Part shown: one piece after another, positions 45,345-58,112 of the stretch | How the letters are laid out: the number at the start of each line of letters is the position of its first letter | How positions within the stretch are numbered: the stretch's first letter is position 1 | DNA from: Sciurus carolinensis | Taxonomy: Eukaryota > Chordata > Mammalia > Rodentia > Sciuridae | Assembly: GCF_902686445.1 (NCBI RefSeq) | Contig: NC_062213.1 | Span: 41,118,741 to 41,182,740 of the forward strand | DNA length: 64,000 bases | Direction: 5' to 3' | Notes under the pieces: model-generated | What the model was told of the DNA's origin: nothing | Seen by the model: the letters and a program-made list of their open reading frames with translations, nothing else | The model's database searches: none | Translations under genes and position numbers: made by a program

Positions 45345-45555
45345 TTATTTTGCAGTACTGGTCATTGAACCCAGGGCTGCATTTATAATAGACAAATACT
45401 ATGCCTCTGAGCTATATCCCCCGTTCTTTTTAAATTTTATTTTGAGGCAGGCTCTTGCTAAATTGCCCAGGCTGGACTTGAACAGGCAATCAATCCTCCT
45501 GCCTCAGTTCCCCAAGCAGCTGAGATTACAGCATGTGCCAATGTGGCCCAGCACT
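45345..45555 (-). mobile_element. B1-dID SINE, diverged
   Basis: Complement text GTACTGGTCATTGAACCCAGGG, TTATTTTGAGGCAGGCTCTTGC and CTGCCTCAGTTCCCCAAGC, with a T/AT-rich tail on its left. More diverged than the copy at 44023. Confidence 0.88.
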
Positions 45556-47289
45556 TAGAACCCAGGCAGGACAGCCATGGCTGCAGTTACAGTGGGTAGA
45601 GAAGAGCTGTGGTTATTGGCAGAGGTATTCTAGGGACTCAGTCCCCTTCCAGTGCCTCCCAATATCCTCCTGGGTCCCCCTTAGCAAAGCCCAGGCATAA
45701 CCCAGAGAGCAAGGGAAACTCATTAATGAAGTCCATAAAAGTTCATCTCCAGGGTAGAGGAAAGTGGACAAATACTCAGCACAGATACTTAGGATGTCAA
45801 TAGAGTGACAAGGACCCAGGCATTCTGGTGACTAGGATATGCAGCATCCCAATGTGGGTGACATGGAGATAATTTGGGCTAACTATTGGCAAATGAAGTT
45901 GGCAGTTGACTGTGGGAGGTCTTAAACGTGAGCCTGAAAATAGGCTGGATATAGTTCCTAAGTGCAGAGCCACAGGTAGCCAGAGGGAGGGAAGGTGGGG
46001 CGGTGGCTGCTGCACCCTGGGGAGATGCTCCAGAAGCACGTGGAGGAGGAGATGTGTGGACCCACATGGAGGTGAGGAGGTGGGGAAGATGGATAGTCCA
46101 GGGGTTGGGTGACAAGGGCCACGGTCAGGTGATGCCATCTCATCCTCTGAAATTCTCAGGAAGGCAAGCAGATAAAGAGAACCACACTTCCCACTGAAAA
46201 GACCAGAAGTCTACCAGAAGCTTCTTCATGCCATGAGCTCCCAGCACACCCAGGAAAGACAAATCTGTTTGCTTACTCTGGCAGTAGCTGGAAGCATTTT
46301 AACAGAAACCGTGACATTTTAGAATTAGTTGAAGCTGGTGGGAAACACACACTCTGTAGACTTCAGAGGGCATCAAGTGAATGTCAGATTCATGCACAAA
46401 TTAAGGACAGAGTCAAGAAGTTTCACCGAATAGAAGTCACTGAGGGTGGACAGAGGGTGAATTGTTTAATTACAGACCTGGGGAAACAGGAAGGGACATT
46501 TAATACCAGCAGAGTGTGGTTCATTTGGAGCTGTTTTCCTTCCATTCGGAGCTTCTGGAAGACAGGGAATGGTGGCTGACAGGAAAGGACTCCAAATCCC
46601 ATTTTGAAAAAATAGAGGCAAGAAATATTTGTCCATATCCTCCTCAGGCCTCCAAAATTCCCTGTCTCTGACTGAAGGAATTTGACTGCCAGATGGGTGG
46701 GTGTTTGGCGGCCTCCCTTTAGAACTCATGACTTAAGGAAGGCATTTCCTCAGAGATCTCAGTTCCCACCAACACTCTACAAAATTAAAACAACTCTGGA
46801 AAATCCGATACCACCAGTGAGGATGCTGATAAGCACAGAAGCTGTGAGGGTGGCCTGGTGGCTGTTTCGCAGCTTTGTCTCTGCAATTCCGAGGAGACGT
46901 CTTATCATGACAGCTACTGATCTAACAGACTGGCACCGGGGGAGCTCCTGCATTTCAATTTCTGAGAGCACTTGACATCAGGGTGGGGGAATGTTAACCA
47001 TCCCGAGGGATAAATTGTGTACTCTCTTTTGACAGCTATATGAGCTCTGAACAGAGAATCACGAAATGCTTTTTAGAAGTAGAAAGCTGATAGAAGGAGC
47101 CTGCTCTGAAGGCCAATATGCTCTCCTGGAAACAAACTATGGTAGTATTTGGGCAGTTTACTCTCAGGAAATGATTCCCAAGGGAGGTTGGAATGTCAGG
47201 ATGTGAAGACATACCCCCTCAGCATGTCAGTCAAGGACAAGGGAGACAGCTGAGAGTGAGAGGTTAGAGGTGGGGAGGCTGGGGTCAGA
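45556..47289. other. CPQ intron, no repeat recognised, CpG-retaining part
   Basis: About 1.7 kb without a named repeat. The segment 46790-46990 keeps several CpGs (ATTCCGAGGAGACGTC, CACCGGGGG, TTTCGCAG) and could be conserved noncoding DNA. Overlapping open frames on both strands at 45797-46197 and 46466-46975 have no known domain. Confidence 0.4.
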
Positions 47290-47410
47290 TTCAAACCTTC
47301 TGCTTAATAATCAGGTGACTGTAAGAATCATGGAAGGGCATTTGACTTGAGTTTCTTCCATCATGAAATAGGGTGATGGAAACTCAGCTTCCAAGATGCT
47401 TGTGAGGATA
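47290..47410 (+). mobile_element. MIR SINE fragment
   Basis: TTTGACTTGAGTTTCTTCCATC with GAAATAGGGTGATGG follows the MIR core (CTGAGTTTCC..CATCTGTAAAATGGG). Degraded. Confidence 0.45.
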
Positions 47411-47432
47411 CTAGGTACTTAATAATTCTTTT

Positions 47433-47541
47433 TAAAATAAATTTATTTTATGCATTTATTTATTTCTGTGGTGCTGAGGACGGAACCCAGTGCCTCACAC
47501 AGCATAGGCAAGTGCTCTACCACTGAGCCACAATCCCAGCC
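47433..47541 (-). mobile_element. ID-family SINE
   Basis: Complement text GTGGTGCTGAGGACGGAACCC, TAGGCAAGTGCTCTACCACTGAG and CACAATCCCAGCC. Near-repeats of TTAATTCTTT flank it and are probably its TSD. Confidence 0.9.
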
Positions 47542-48989
47542 TCAATTAATTCTTTCTTATAGCCATTGTATCTCCACAAGGATGACCCAGAATACACATA
47601 GCATCATCACCATTTAAATACAACTTGGAGAATAGACATTTTAATTTAATAAATCAAATTTCTTCAAGAACTTTATTATTATTACTATTATTATTCTTAA
47701 AGATGGAACGGTTAGACTATATGACCCCAATTTGGATTATTTGCCCTCTTCCTCCTTCCCTCCCCACTTCCTCCTCTCCCTCTTTGTCTTTCTTATAAAC
47801 ACTCATCTCAAAGAAAATATTTTCCAGCTGTGTGATGGGGTGATGACCAGCCAATGAATATTGTAAGAAATACCCAAGCTTCCCCATACTGTTCTCAGTG
47901 GATTTCAATCTCCACAAGGGAGTACAGTAATGACCATGGCCTGCATCAGCTCTCTGAAGCAGACTGGATCCTGTTAATTCCTGAAGAGTTGGGTGGACAA
48001 ATACACAGATTCTGCATAGCCCCTTCTTGTGGGTTGACTCCACTCATCTGCAATCAGTGAGTTTTTCATGTAGGAAAATTAAGCAATTCGTGTCATGAGA
48101 AAAATTTTGAGAGACATTTGAGAGCTTTGAAAGTTTAAATTCAAGTCTGTTATTTAAGTACATACACGGCTGCTGTGGTGCTACATGAAGGATGCACTCA
48201 GAGGCGAGCAGCTGTGGAAGATCTTTTTCTCCTTCATAAACAGATCTTGAGCAGTCTGGGGTGTGCAACTGAATTGCAATGGAATGTATCATGGGCATTC
48301 CCCTGATTATAATAACCATGGAGTTAGAGAAGAATGTTATGTTCTTCACATATTCCCTGCAAGAAAACTTAGTCTCCCTAGAATCCATAAAATGCTAAAA
48401 ATACATTTAGAAATTTAATTAAAATTATTATTTTTCAGTAACATTATCTAGTGAAACAAAAACCATTATTACCAAAACAATTAGAAAATCAATTCATGGA
48501 CTTTGTAGGCATTTAATCTCTCTTTTCAAGAGGGTAGTTTAATCCCTACTAAATCTTAGTGAAAATTAGAAAAAGGAGTAGTTAATTAATAGCTTGCTCA
48601 CCCATAGCTCCCCAGAAGAGAAGACAATTCAAAAGAGGAAAGAAACAGGAAAAGAAAGAGCAGCGCAGGATCAGAAAGGAAAGAAAAAAAAAAATCCCTT
48701 ATCAAAACTCCATGAAAGTACTATCGTTTTTACCCAAGGACATAAAAGCTTGTGCTAAAATATTTCACGTGGGCCACAAGCCCATGTAACTTCCATCTCT
48801 TTGGAAAACTTGTATTGGCTGCTGGCATAATTTTTTCCATGTATTTTATCTCAATACCACTACACCTGGGGACCTCTAGGTCAGAGGGTTCCTGAACTAT
48901 GTGATAGTGGAGATTAGTACTACAGAACTAGCAAGACTAACCAGTACTACATGAAGATGGTACTGTAAATTTTCCACATAGGGGAATAA
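47542..48989. other. CPQ intron, no named repeat
   Basis: A short ATT/ATTATT run lies at about 47670-47697. Two neighbouring minus-strand open frames (48388-48044 and 48043-47717) of 114 and 108 codons show no known domain. Nothing else is supported. Confidence 0.4.
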
Positions 48990-49210
48990 GAAGAATAGTT
49001 ACTAGCTGTTGAATGCTTCCTATGTACCTAGAGCTTTGAACATTGTTTTATTTAATTTTCCAAATAACATCAGGAGGAAGTGATCATCATGTGTCTTCAA
49101 CAGATGAAAAATAGATTTGAGGAACTTGTCTAAAGTCACACAGCAGTAAGTGGTAGGAATAGGATTCAGATTCAGGTGTCTCTGATAAAAAGGCAGGCTC
49201 TGTATCCATT
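48990..49210 (-). mobile_element. MIR SINE, nearly full length
   Basis: GAATGCTTCCTATGTACCTAG, GATGAAAAATAGATTTGAGG and AAAGTCACACAGCAGTAAGTGG run in the order expected for the complement of MIR. Confidence 0.8.
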
Positions 49211-49476
49211 CTGGCCTCATGACATGGGGATGGGAATTTTAATTGGAGATACACTGGGCCATGAAAGAGCTGCACTCATAAAGTGGACCCAAGTAGCCTG
49301 GGGCCACTTGTCAGAAGGTGAATGAGGGAGACAGATCCCTCAGTTCAGGCAACGCCACACACTGTGGGCCTGCCAATCCTCTGGAGATTTCCCTGACCAT
49401 TTACTATAAAGCCCACCCTTACTTTTGGTGACTTACTATCTCCCTTATTCTTTTATTTTCTCTTTTCCATAGTTAC

Positions 49477-49686
49477 CTTATTTATTTTTGATACTGGGGA
49501 TTGAACCCAGGGGAGCTTTACCATTGAGACACATCCCAGTCTTTTTTATTTTTTATTTTGAGACAGGGTCTTATAAAGTTGCTCAGGGCCTCACTAAGTT
49601 GCTGAGGCTGGCTTCAAACTTTCAATCCTCCTGCCTTGGTCTTCTGAGTCATTGGGACTGCAGGTGTGCACCACCATGCCTGGCCC
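49477..49686 (-). mobile_element. B1-dID SINE
   Basis: Complement text GATACTGGGGATTGAACCCAG, TTTTGAGACAGGGTCTTATAAAG, GCTGAGGCTGGCTTCAAAC and GTGCACCACCATGCCTGGCC: an ID half followed by a B1 half. Confidence 0.95.
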
Positions 49687-49689
49687 TAT

Positions 49690-50255
49690 CTTATTCTATT
49701 TTTAAAAGTCATACACAAAAGTATAAAATTTGTACATAATAATGGGGCACCATATGATGTTCCAATTCATGTATACATTGTGTAATGCTTAGATCAGGTT
49801 AAACATATTTATACCATCTACCATCATTTCCTCTTATTGAGAACATTCAATATTCTTTATCCCAGTTTTTTAAGGTATATAGAACATTCTTGTTATCTAC
49901 AGCTATCCCACCCTGCAATGCCACAACAGAGCTTCTACTCTTATCCAACATAACTTAGTGCCCATTGATCGACCTTTCCCTAGCTCCCCTTCCCCTCTCT
50001 ATAGCCTCTGATAATAACCATTCCACTCAGGATGTCTATGAGATCAACTTGTATATTCCACCTCTGAGTGAGATCATGGAGTATTTGTCTTTCTGTGCCT
50101 GACTTATTTCACTTAACATAATGATCTTCAGTTCCATCCGTATTGTCACAAATAACAGGATTGTTTTCTTTTTATGGTTGAATAGTATTCCATGTGTATA
50201 TGTACCACAGTTTCTTCATCTATTCATCAGTTGATGGGCATTTAGGTTACCTGGA
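49690..50255 (-). mobile_element. Ancient L1M 3' end fragment
   Basis: Complement text with TCTACCATCATTTCCTCTTATTG, ATAGCCTCTGATAATAACC, CACTTAACATAATGATCTTCAG and ATTCATCAGTTGATGGGCATTTAGG: typical L1M 3' UTR and ORF2 end. Sense to CPQ. Confidence 0.85.
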
Positions 50256-50264
50256 ACCGTACCT

Positions 50265-50420
50265 ACTCTGTGAGGGTTTTATTATTTGTTGCCTATCTTT
50301 TCTACTACAATGTAAGCTTTTTAGGAGTAGGGACCTTGTTTTACTGCAGTCCTCAATGTCTGACATAATAAATACTCAATAGATTTCTGTTGAACCACTG
50401 AACAGATAAATGAATGAATT
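50265..50420 (+). mobile_element. L2 LINE 3' end
   Basis: CAATGTAAGCTTTTTAGGAGTAGGG, then CCTTGTTTTACTGCAGTCC, then AATAAATACTCAATAGATTTC follow the L2 3' end. Confidence 0.75.
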
Positions 50421-51671
50421 ATTACACATTTATCTAATGGGACAAATTTGATAAATAAATCCCACTTACTGGGAATCTATTCTTCCCTTGTCTTGAGGAA
50501 TGGCAAGTGGGTGCTCCTTAACAAAAACACGTCAGCATCTACTTACACATATAAGCTGAGATTCAGATATTCTCTTATGCCTACTCACCTTTTGCCACTG
50601 TTAAGGAAGTTATCCATAACTTGAAAACAAGGCAAAATGGTGGACAGCAAGTCCTCTCAATGTCACACAGGGGCCAAGAACACCTAATGGTGTTTAGGAG
50701 AATGCACTTATTTTGACTCACTACTTACTATCGATTAAAAGTTCCAGACTTAATAAAGATGCATATTCATTTTTAAGTGCCTGGAAGAGATAAAAAATGA
50801 TTTCTGTCCCATAGACCAAATAACCCCAGAACTTAGAGTTCATTGACCTCTAAGACATTAAGCAATTTTTGTTTAACCCATTAATTTTTCCCAATTGTTT
50901 ATTAAATTGTATAAATTCCACTTTTTTGTTACTCATATTCTTTTATTTATTTATTTTTATTTGTTCTTTTTAAACTCCACTTTTCAAAAGCTCTTTGTTG
51001 TTTTTTTTTAAAAGGTGAGGTTTTTTCTTTTTACTGGTTTATAATAATCTTAAAAATCCCATCACACCCATAAATCACCACAGGTGAGGTGAGAGATGGA
51101 GAATGAATACTACAGTATGTGGATATAGAGTGGGAAATCCAGGTACTCCTAAGGGGGTGGCGTGGGAGGTATGGATAGGAGGCAGGAAGTGTGGCTAGGA
51201 GGCCCTGGCTTGGACCCTTATTGCTGGTTGGGAGTTGGCTGGCAGAGGAGTAGGGGTCTCAGGTTGAACTAGAAAACATCTCACACCAAAGGCAAGGGTA
51301 GTTAGTTGGGGATGGGGGATCACAGTACATTTTCCATGCAGACTAGGGGTGGGTATGAGAGCTTCAGAGACTTATACCCCTACACAGGAAGAAATGGGTT
51401 TGAGGTTATTTGACTTAAAGCCCCCAAGTTGGTGTCTGGACCAGTTTCCTACAACGGCAGCTCACCTTCAAAAGTTCTTTGAATTGGTCTTAACCTCTTA
51501 CTGATTTTTCTATAAGTCAATGATTGAATAAAATCTTTGTGTTCAATTTATATCTGCACTGAAGTCATGATTTTACATCTCAGAAATTTTAACTTTACTA
51601 CCACCCACCTACAGGGCTTCAAAGAACGATCACATTCCTAGGCTTCTTTGTAAAAGTTAATTGATGGAGGA
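50421..51671. other. CPQ intron, no feature recognised
   Basis: About 1.25 kb. The G-rich, purine-biased part at 51080-51400 is not recognised as a repeat. T-rich runs lie at about 50938-50970 and 51000-51010. Confidence 0.4.
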
Positions 51672-51875
51672 ACATTAGATTACGTAGAGGGAAATGAGAG
51701 GGAGGAGGGGGCGGGGGTATGAAAAATGTTGGAATGAGACATCATAACCCTATGTACATGTATGATTACACCAATGGTATGAATCTACATTGTGCACAAC
51801 CATAGAAATGAAAAGATGTAGCCCATTTGTGTACAATGAATCAAAATGCAGGCTGTAAAAATAAAAAAAAAAAAG
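51672..51875 (+). mobile_element. L1 3' UTR stub
   Basis: A short L1 insert beginning at the L1 3' UTR (GTAGAGGGAAATGAGAGGGAGGA, TGTACATGTATGATTACACC, GTGTACAATGAATCAAAATG) and ending in an A tail. The flanks AGTTAATTGAT and AGTTGATTTGAT resemble a TSD. Antisense to CPQ. Confidence 0.9.
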
Positions 51876-52389
51876 TTGATTTGATTCACAAAATCACCAT
51901 CCATGATTTTATCCATGATTACCCTCGTAAGTAAGAGCATTGAAAGCTTGTGGCCCCCTGTATGTAGTGGATGGTTTCCCATGTATGCGTGGGGCTGGGG
52001 GAAAATAAATGCACAAACAGATATAGATATATGCGTATATGTGTATGTATGTAGATACGTATGTATGCTCATGTGCCTGTGTGTGTAAAATCTCTCTGCT
52101 TTGGCACCTACTCCCCAACCCTGGTCCCCTTGAAAACCCTTCCTCTCTCCCTTGGTCTGCTTCTTGCCATCCACATGACTCTACGCTCCTTATCTTTGAG
52201 TTTGTAGTTTTTTTGTGTGTGTATGTGTGTGTCATGTCATAATAGTTATAAACAAGCACTCGTGCCTCCTTACCATTCTCTTTTTTGTTTTCTAACGAAA
52301 GCTAATATTGGCATTTCTTCTGATAGGGTGATTTGGAATCACATTTATGCTTATTTATTAGTCCTGATATCCTGGTTTTCTGCTTTGTC
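51876..52389. other. CPQ intron with ATGT-type simple repeats
   Basis: Contains impure (TATG)n/(GTAT)n at 52020-52085 and a short (GT)n at 52213-52231. No gene is recognised. Confidence 0.5.
52020..52085. repeat. (TATG)n microsatellite, impure
   Basis: ATATAGATATATGCGTATATG followed by TGTATGTATGTAGATACGTATGTATG-type units. Confidence 0.85.
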
Positions 52390-52535
52390 TGTACAGAATT
52401 TATTCCCACTCTTCCTTTCCAGCCTGATGCCAATCCAGTTCTTCACCTACCTGAGTCAGTGTGATTCTTCGTAAATACCTTTCTGAAGTTTCCCCCACAC
52501 CTGAGGAATGATGCTCACAAAGAAAACATCAGTAA
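52390..52535 (+). mobile_element. L2 LINE fragment, diverged
   Basis: TTCCAGCCTGATGCCAATCCAG followed by CAGTGTGATTCTTCGTAAATACC and CTGAAGTTTCCC follows the L2 order (CCAATCCATTCT..AGAGTGATC..). Low confidence. Confidence 0.4.
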
Positions 52536-55254
52536 AAGCTGTTTGTGATGGAGCCCAACATGAATGCTCAATGTATATGGGTATTTGGACCTGAAGAGAC
52601 TCTAAAGATGGTTTCCAGGGTGGTGTTTATAATGAAAGCTTTACCACAACCACAATTTTTTATATTCATGTTCAAATGGATAGATTTAAAAAAAAATTTC
52701 TGGCTCAAAGACCCTGGACATTACAAAGCCACTGGGTAGTGGAAGCAGGTTTTGGCACATAGGGTATTTGAACTTGTCTGTTGCCACCTCTTCATGCCCA
52801 CCTCCCATCCTGTTGGCAAGCAGAAACGGAGGAATTAGCCACGTGGGAAGTACGTGCACAAGACGTTTTTGATTTGATTCCCATCCTGAATATGGATAAT
52901 TCAGCAAGGTTGTTTGGCCCAGGGATGTGGAGCTGGGAGCCCAGTTCTCTTGGCTATGGTGAAAGGACTACGGTACTGGAGGCCAACTGGTTGACAGTAG
53001 AATGAGAGCGGCCACCGGGAGAATCTACAAATCCCTGACCTGTGACCGTTACTTCCACATGGCCGAACTGACAGTTTATAAAATCCACAGTCTATTATTC
53101 AGCAGTTATGTATATAATCTGCAGGGGAAAAGAGATCCTGAATCTTGTAAGAGGAAGTCTTGACCGACAGTTCTTTCTAATATTTAGGAAAAAAGAAATG
53201 GTTGGAGGCAAGGAGAAAGGGGTGTTTGATTTATTCAAAGAAACTTTGATAAAACTATACTAATAGACAAAAAAGCTGAATTGCCATGGGATTATGGGAA
53301 TAACTTGCTCTGAATAGCAAACAAACTGGATTTGAGACAAAGAACAGAAACAAATATTTCTCTACAAGGAGGTCTACTTGAGGACTGATGTTATTTGGAA
53401 TTGGAATCAATCCTGAGAACTTGTCAAGGCCCAGTTATAAAATGCTGTGAATCTCCACAACCCTACTAAGAAGTAGGGCAAGCTAAAATTGTCCTTTTAA
53501 AGGGTTCCAGTGTAAATACACAGTGATTAAGTTATGCTGGGTTTCAAAGAGAAATTAAATTATTTTGGTGAGGGCACATTCAATAAGTTTAGGGGTGATG
53601 TCAAAGTGGGCAGCCTAGCTATCCATAAAACGCCTCAGGGGACCATCATCAGAAGTAGAATTATGGGTTGGATGAACCAAGAGTCTGATCCAAAATGGGC
53701 TTTTTTCATTTCTTAATACCACAGTGTCAAGGTCACAAGAAGCTGTACCACAGATTATAGAAGATAAATAGAAGAAAAATTTCCTGTTAAAAGAAATCCT
53801 ATCTTAATGGATAAATTAAAATATAACAAATCTTGAATAATATATATCAGGGTCCAAAAAAAGAGTATGGTGTCATGTGATTCTATTTAGAGGCAGATCA
53901 GGCCAATGAAGAAAACTGATTCGAGTTTTGCTTCTGGGTCCTTCCTATTCTCCATTATTGTTTATGGGTCAGACAGCATTGATTGATCCAAAGGAAGTGT
54001 GTTTTTGCTTTTATGTAAGGCAGTTGGTCACAAAGGGATGACAAACTACTTAGATAGTGTTACAACATGTTAGTTGAGGTTTCCCTCAAATCAGCTTCTG
54101 AGGAAAGAATTACAGGGACAGAAGCCCAGTGAATAATCTTTGTCTCAAACCATAAATCTTAAAGATGGAACAAAGTTAGATGTTGACACTTTTGAAAAAT
54201 CAGGTCAATGTTAGCTCAATTACTCTAATCTGCTTTCTTTTTATTTATGCAAATAATGCGGCTTTTTCCTTGGTCATCTGGCAGTTTCCTTTTTGGTAGA
54301 AAAATGCAGCCCTTTGCACTATCTGATAAAGGGATGCAATTTTTAAAAAATACCAAACTTTCTAAAATAAAACCTTCTAAAAATCATTATGCCACAAGAG
54401 AATAAATGAGCTAAACATGAAAAGCTTTGTGAACACCAAAACAAAGGAAAATAAATGTGTGAGAGAAGGATCCTGGGAAATGAATATGCTTTTAATGCAA
54501 ATACATTTCACTTAAAACAAAATGTTGGTTCAAGGACTATCCATTAAATACCGATGCTCATGAAGAGATCCTGGCCCATGATAATGCATTTACGGAGAGT
54601 CTACGAAACTGAGATGCAAATTTAACATTTAAGTGTAGCTAAATTTCCAGTGTTATTTATGGTTGACCCTCATGGGACAATCCTAATAAAAAGGAAACAC
54701 TGGTAATTCTCAGGAGTTACCCAAAATATAATTAAACCATAGTTGACAAAATATTTCTGTGGTGAGATAAACTGTAATTTACACATTTCCATGTGTTCTT
54801 TTAAAAAAAATGGATGATGATGAAAGAAGTTAAAGGTACTTGGTGGGCTAACATGTCATTAGCTGCTCCATTCTTCATACTCAAAGTCCAGAACAATGGG
54901 GTAAGGGTATCAGTGCTTGAGATTCTCTGCTACAGATACCAAAATATTCCAGGAGTCCTGCTGCTTCACATCCCGAGTCATTTTTCTCGAAAGCTTTTAG
55001 GATTCTTGACAGAAAGTAGAAAGTGTGCTGTCCTTCATTAACTAATTAAACTGGTAAGAAGACCTCATTATGGAAGACATGGAACATGAAGCATGAATTA
55101 TTTCTTGTTTAATTTCATAGAGTTGAGAAATAATCTTCCAGCTGCTGTGGAGAGGTTAAATGACTACCCAGGATGATCACAGTATTAACCTCTCGCTCAT
55201 GACTGCGTAGTAAGGCAGCCACCAGCAGATTCTTTCAAACATGATTTGCATAGA
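52536..55254. other. CPQ intron, largest repeat-poor block, octamer cluster
   Basis: About 2.7 kb without a named repeat. Perfect octamer words ATGCAAAT are at 54247-54254, 54495-54502 and 54614-54621 on plus, and the reverse form ATTTGCAT at 55244-55251. These are POU-factor binding sites in form. Whether they act as an enhancer cannot be told from the sequence. Confidence 0.45.
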
Positions 55255-55689
55255 AGGTTTGTGGCCAAGGGATCCTATTAATTCAACTGATATCTATTAA
55301 GCTCCTTCCAACTAAGTGCCAAGTCCCTTCTAGACCATGGGGAATCAATGGTGGGTTTAACATCCCATGTACCCGTTCTCATGGAACTTGCAATCTAGGG
55401 AAGTATATCTTGGTGAAAATGAGGCCAACTGGGAAATAAAAGCACATCGAAACTGCTTGAGACTCTGCAGATGAAACCTGAAAAGAAAACAGCCTCACCA
55501 CCCCCCAGGGTCCTGATTTAATGCAGTGGTGATAGTTTTGGGGTGTGAGTGCCTGGCATAGAATGTTTCAGGATGGGCAGGTTCGGGAAGCTGGGAGCCA
55601 GCATTCCTACTTTTCATCTTGGGAGCAAATGACATATGGTTTAATAACGAAAAAAGGAACAAAATCATAACCATTATCATAGCTAGGAT
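55255..55689. other. CPQ intron, old LINE-like piece
   Basis: TAAGCTCCTTCCAACTAAGTGCC with ATGGGGAATCAATGGTGG and TCTCATGGAACTTGCAATCTAG follows an L2/L3-type pattern at 55280-55400. The rest is unrecognised. Confidence 0.4.
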
Positions 55690-55840
55690 TTACAAAGTAC
55701 TTTCTATGAGCCATGGCTTGTACTAAACACCTACATGCATTATCTTATCAAATATTCCCAGTGATTCTATAATTATTATTACCCTCATTTTACAGATGAG
55801 TAAACTTCGACTTCAAGGTAATAATGATGATCATAAGCAT
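55690..55840 (-). mobile_element. MIR SINE
   Basis: CAAAGTACTTTCTATGAGCC, ATTATCTTATCAAATATTCCC and CCCTCATTTTACAGATGAG run in the order of the complement of MIR. Confidence 0.8.
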
Positions 55841-56892
55841 GAGAGTCTGGTGAGAGGGTCTGCAGACCTTGGTACCTTCTGCTGCATTCATATTCTTCAC
55901 GTTAAGGGGAAAAGCTACAGGAGGCAAGTCTTGTCTTATGTCCCCGTCCCCTTCCTTCCTGCTCCAGTCTCGGGGAATCATTGATTTGGCTGCATCACTG
56001 TTGATTAGATTTACCTTTTCTAGAATCTCACATGCATGGAATCAAACAATATTTAATCTCCTGTGTTTGACTTCTTTTCTCAGCACAATTTTACAGAAAT
56101 TCATCCATGTTGTTGTGTAGTTTATTTGCTTGCTTGTGGCCACTTTAGTGAATCTGTAGCAGCATCTCATCTTGGTTAATTGTAGTTCTAGGATGACTAA
56201 TGATGTCAAGCACCTTCTTGTGTCCTTAATTGGGCGTGCATGTATCTTCTTGAAGTGTTTGTTAAAACACTTTGCCATTTCTATTGAATTGTTGCCTTTT
56301 ATTTGGGTTGTAAACGTTACAAGTCTTTTGTCAGGTAATGTATTTTCTCCTGCGTTCTGCCTTTTGTTCTCTTAATGATGTCTTCCAAAGAGTGGAAGCT
56401 TTTAATTTTGATGGAGTCCAATGCCTCAATTTTTAAATCGTTAGCATGTTAAGTAATGTGTTTTAGAAGTCTTTGCCTAACCTGAGGCCAGAAATTTTCT
56501 TTCTCTATTTTCTTCTACAGTTGTCATAGTTTCAGACTTCATGTTAAGATTGTGATCAATGTGGAGCTTATTGTCATACATGGTGTGGTGGTAAGGTTAG
56601 TTAAGATTCATTTTGTTCCCATAAGGTTATCTGTGTCAGCACTATATTTTGTAAAGACTATTCTCTCCCTCATTGAAAACATAGTCTTATATTTTTATAA
56701 AAACATAAGTGACAATAAATGGATGACTCTATTCCATGCCATTCATCTGTCTATCTTTATGCCACTATGCCAATGCCATGCTACTTTGATTATTGTAAGT
56801 TGATCAGGTAGAGGAAGTCCTGCAATTTTTTCTTTTTTTCTTTCTTTTTTTTTTTTTGGTTGTTCTAGGTTTGTAGAATTTTCACATAGACT

Positions 56893-57001
56893 ATTTATTT
56901 ATTTATTTATTTATTATTCTGTGTGGTGCTGAGGATCGAACCCAGTGCCTCACACATACCAGACAAGTACTGTACCACTGAGCTACAACCCCAGCCCCAC
57001 A
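56893..57001 (-). mobile_element. ID-family SINE with 10-bp TSD
   Basis: Complement text GTGGTGCTGAGGATCGAACCC, CAAGTACTGTACCACTGAGC and TACAACCCCAGCCCC, with a TTTA-type tail on the left. Exact CACATAGACT duplications are at 56883-56892 and 57002-57011. Confidence 0.95.
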
Positions 57002-57690
57002 CACATAGACTTTAGAATCAGCTCATCACGTTCCACAATAAAGTCTCCTGGAATTTTGGTTGCAATTGCAGAACACTGGATCAGTTTGGGAAGAATTAAC
57101 ATCTTAACCATGCTGAGTCTTCCCACCCATTACTACCAGGTATTTCTCCATTTATTTTGGTCTCATTAAATTCTCTTAAATGTTTTATGATTTTTCAGCA
57201 TACAAATCTCACATGTATTTGGTTAAATTTATTCTTGGGTATTTCATGTACTTAGATGTGATTTTTTTTTTGCTAGTTGTTGGAATACAGAAATACAATT
57301 AATTTTTGTATATTGTGACCTTATTAAATTTACTTATTAATTCTAATGGTATATTTTTGTAACACTCTTAGGGTTTTTGTATGTACACAATCCTGTTGTT
57401 TAATTATAAAAACAATTTCACTTCTTACTTTCCAGCCTGTACTTCATTTCTTTTCCTTGCCTAATGGTGGTAGGTGGACCTTCAGTATGATGTTGAATAG
57501 AAGTGGCGAGAATGAAATTCCTTGTCTTATTCCCATCCTGAAGGACATCATTTGTCTTTTATAAATAAACTGTAGATTTTCAGAGTTACCTCTTTTTCAT
57601 CATGAGTGGGTGTGAATGTTGTTCACTGTTTTTGTGCAACTCCTGAAATTATCATACTTTTCTCCTTTCTTCTCTAGTGGGGTCAAGTGT

Positions 57691-58112
57691 TGTTAAGGTT
57701 TAGATATGAGGGGTCCTCCAAAGTTCAAGTGTGAGACAACGCAAGAAGGTTCAGAGGTGAAATGATTGGGTTATGAGAGCCTTAACCTAATCAGTGCATT
57801 CATCATCTGTTGGGATGAACTGGGTGGTAACTGTAGGCAGGTAGGGTGTAGCTGGAGGAGGTAGGTCCCTAGGGGCATGCCTTTGGGGTTTGTATTTTGT
57901 CCTTGTTGAGGGGAGCTCTCTCTAATTCCTGATTGCCATGTCCAGGGATGCTTTCTTCTACCATGATGTCCTGCCTCATCTCAGGTCCAGATGGAGTCAG
58001 CTATCTATGGACAGAGACCTCTGAAACTGTGAGCCCCACATAAACTGTTGCTCCTCTGTGTTACTCTTTGTCAGGTCTTTTGGTCACCATGGCAAACAAA
58101 CTGACTAAAACA
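57691..58112 (+). mobile_element. Sciurid MaLR solo LTR inside the L1M
   Basis: From TGTTAAGGTTTAGATATGAG to AAACTGACTAAAACA, 422 bp. The flanks AGTGT and AGGGC agree in three of five positions, so the TSD is decayed. The L1M text continues on the right side. Antisense to CPQ. Confidence 0.9.

Noticed and set aside
47717..48388. Two adjoining minus-strand frames that might be one split gene
   Set aside because: They meet at a stop with no recognised domain on either side and no repeat or homologue signature. A split gene is not supported.
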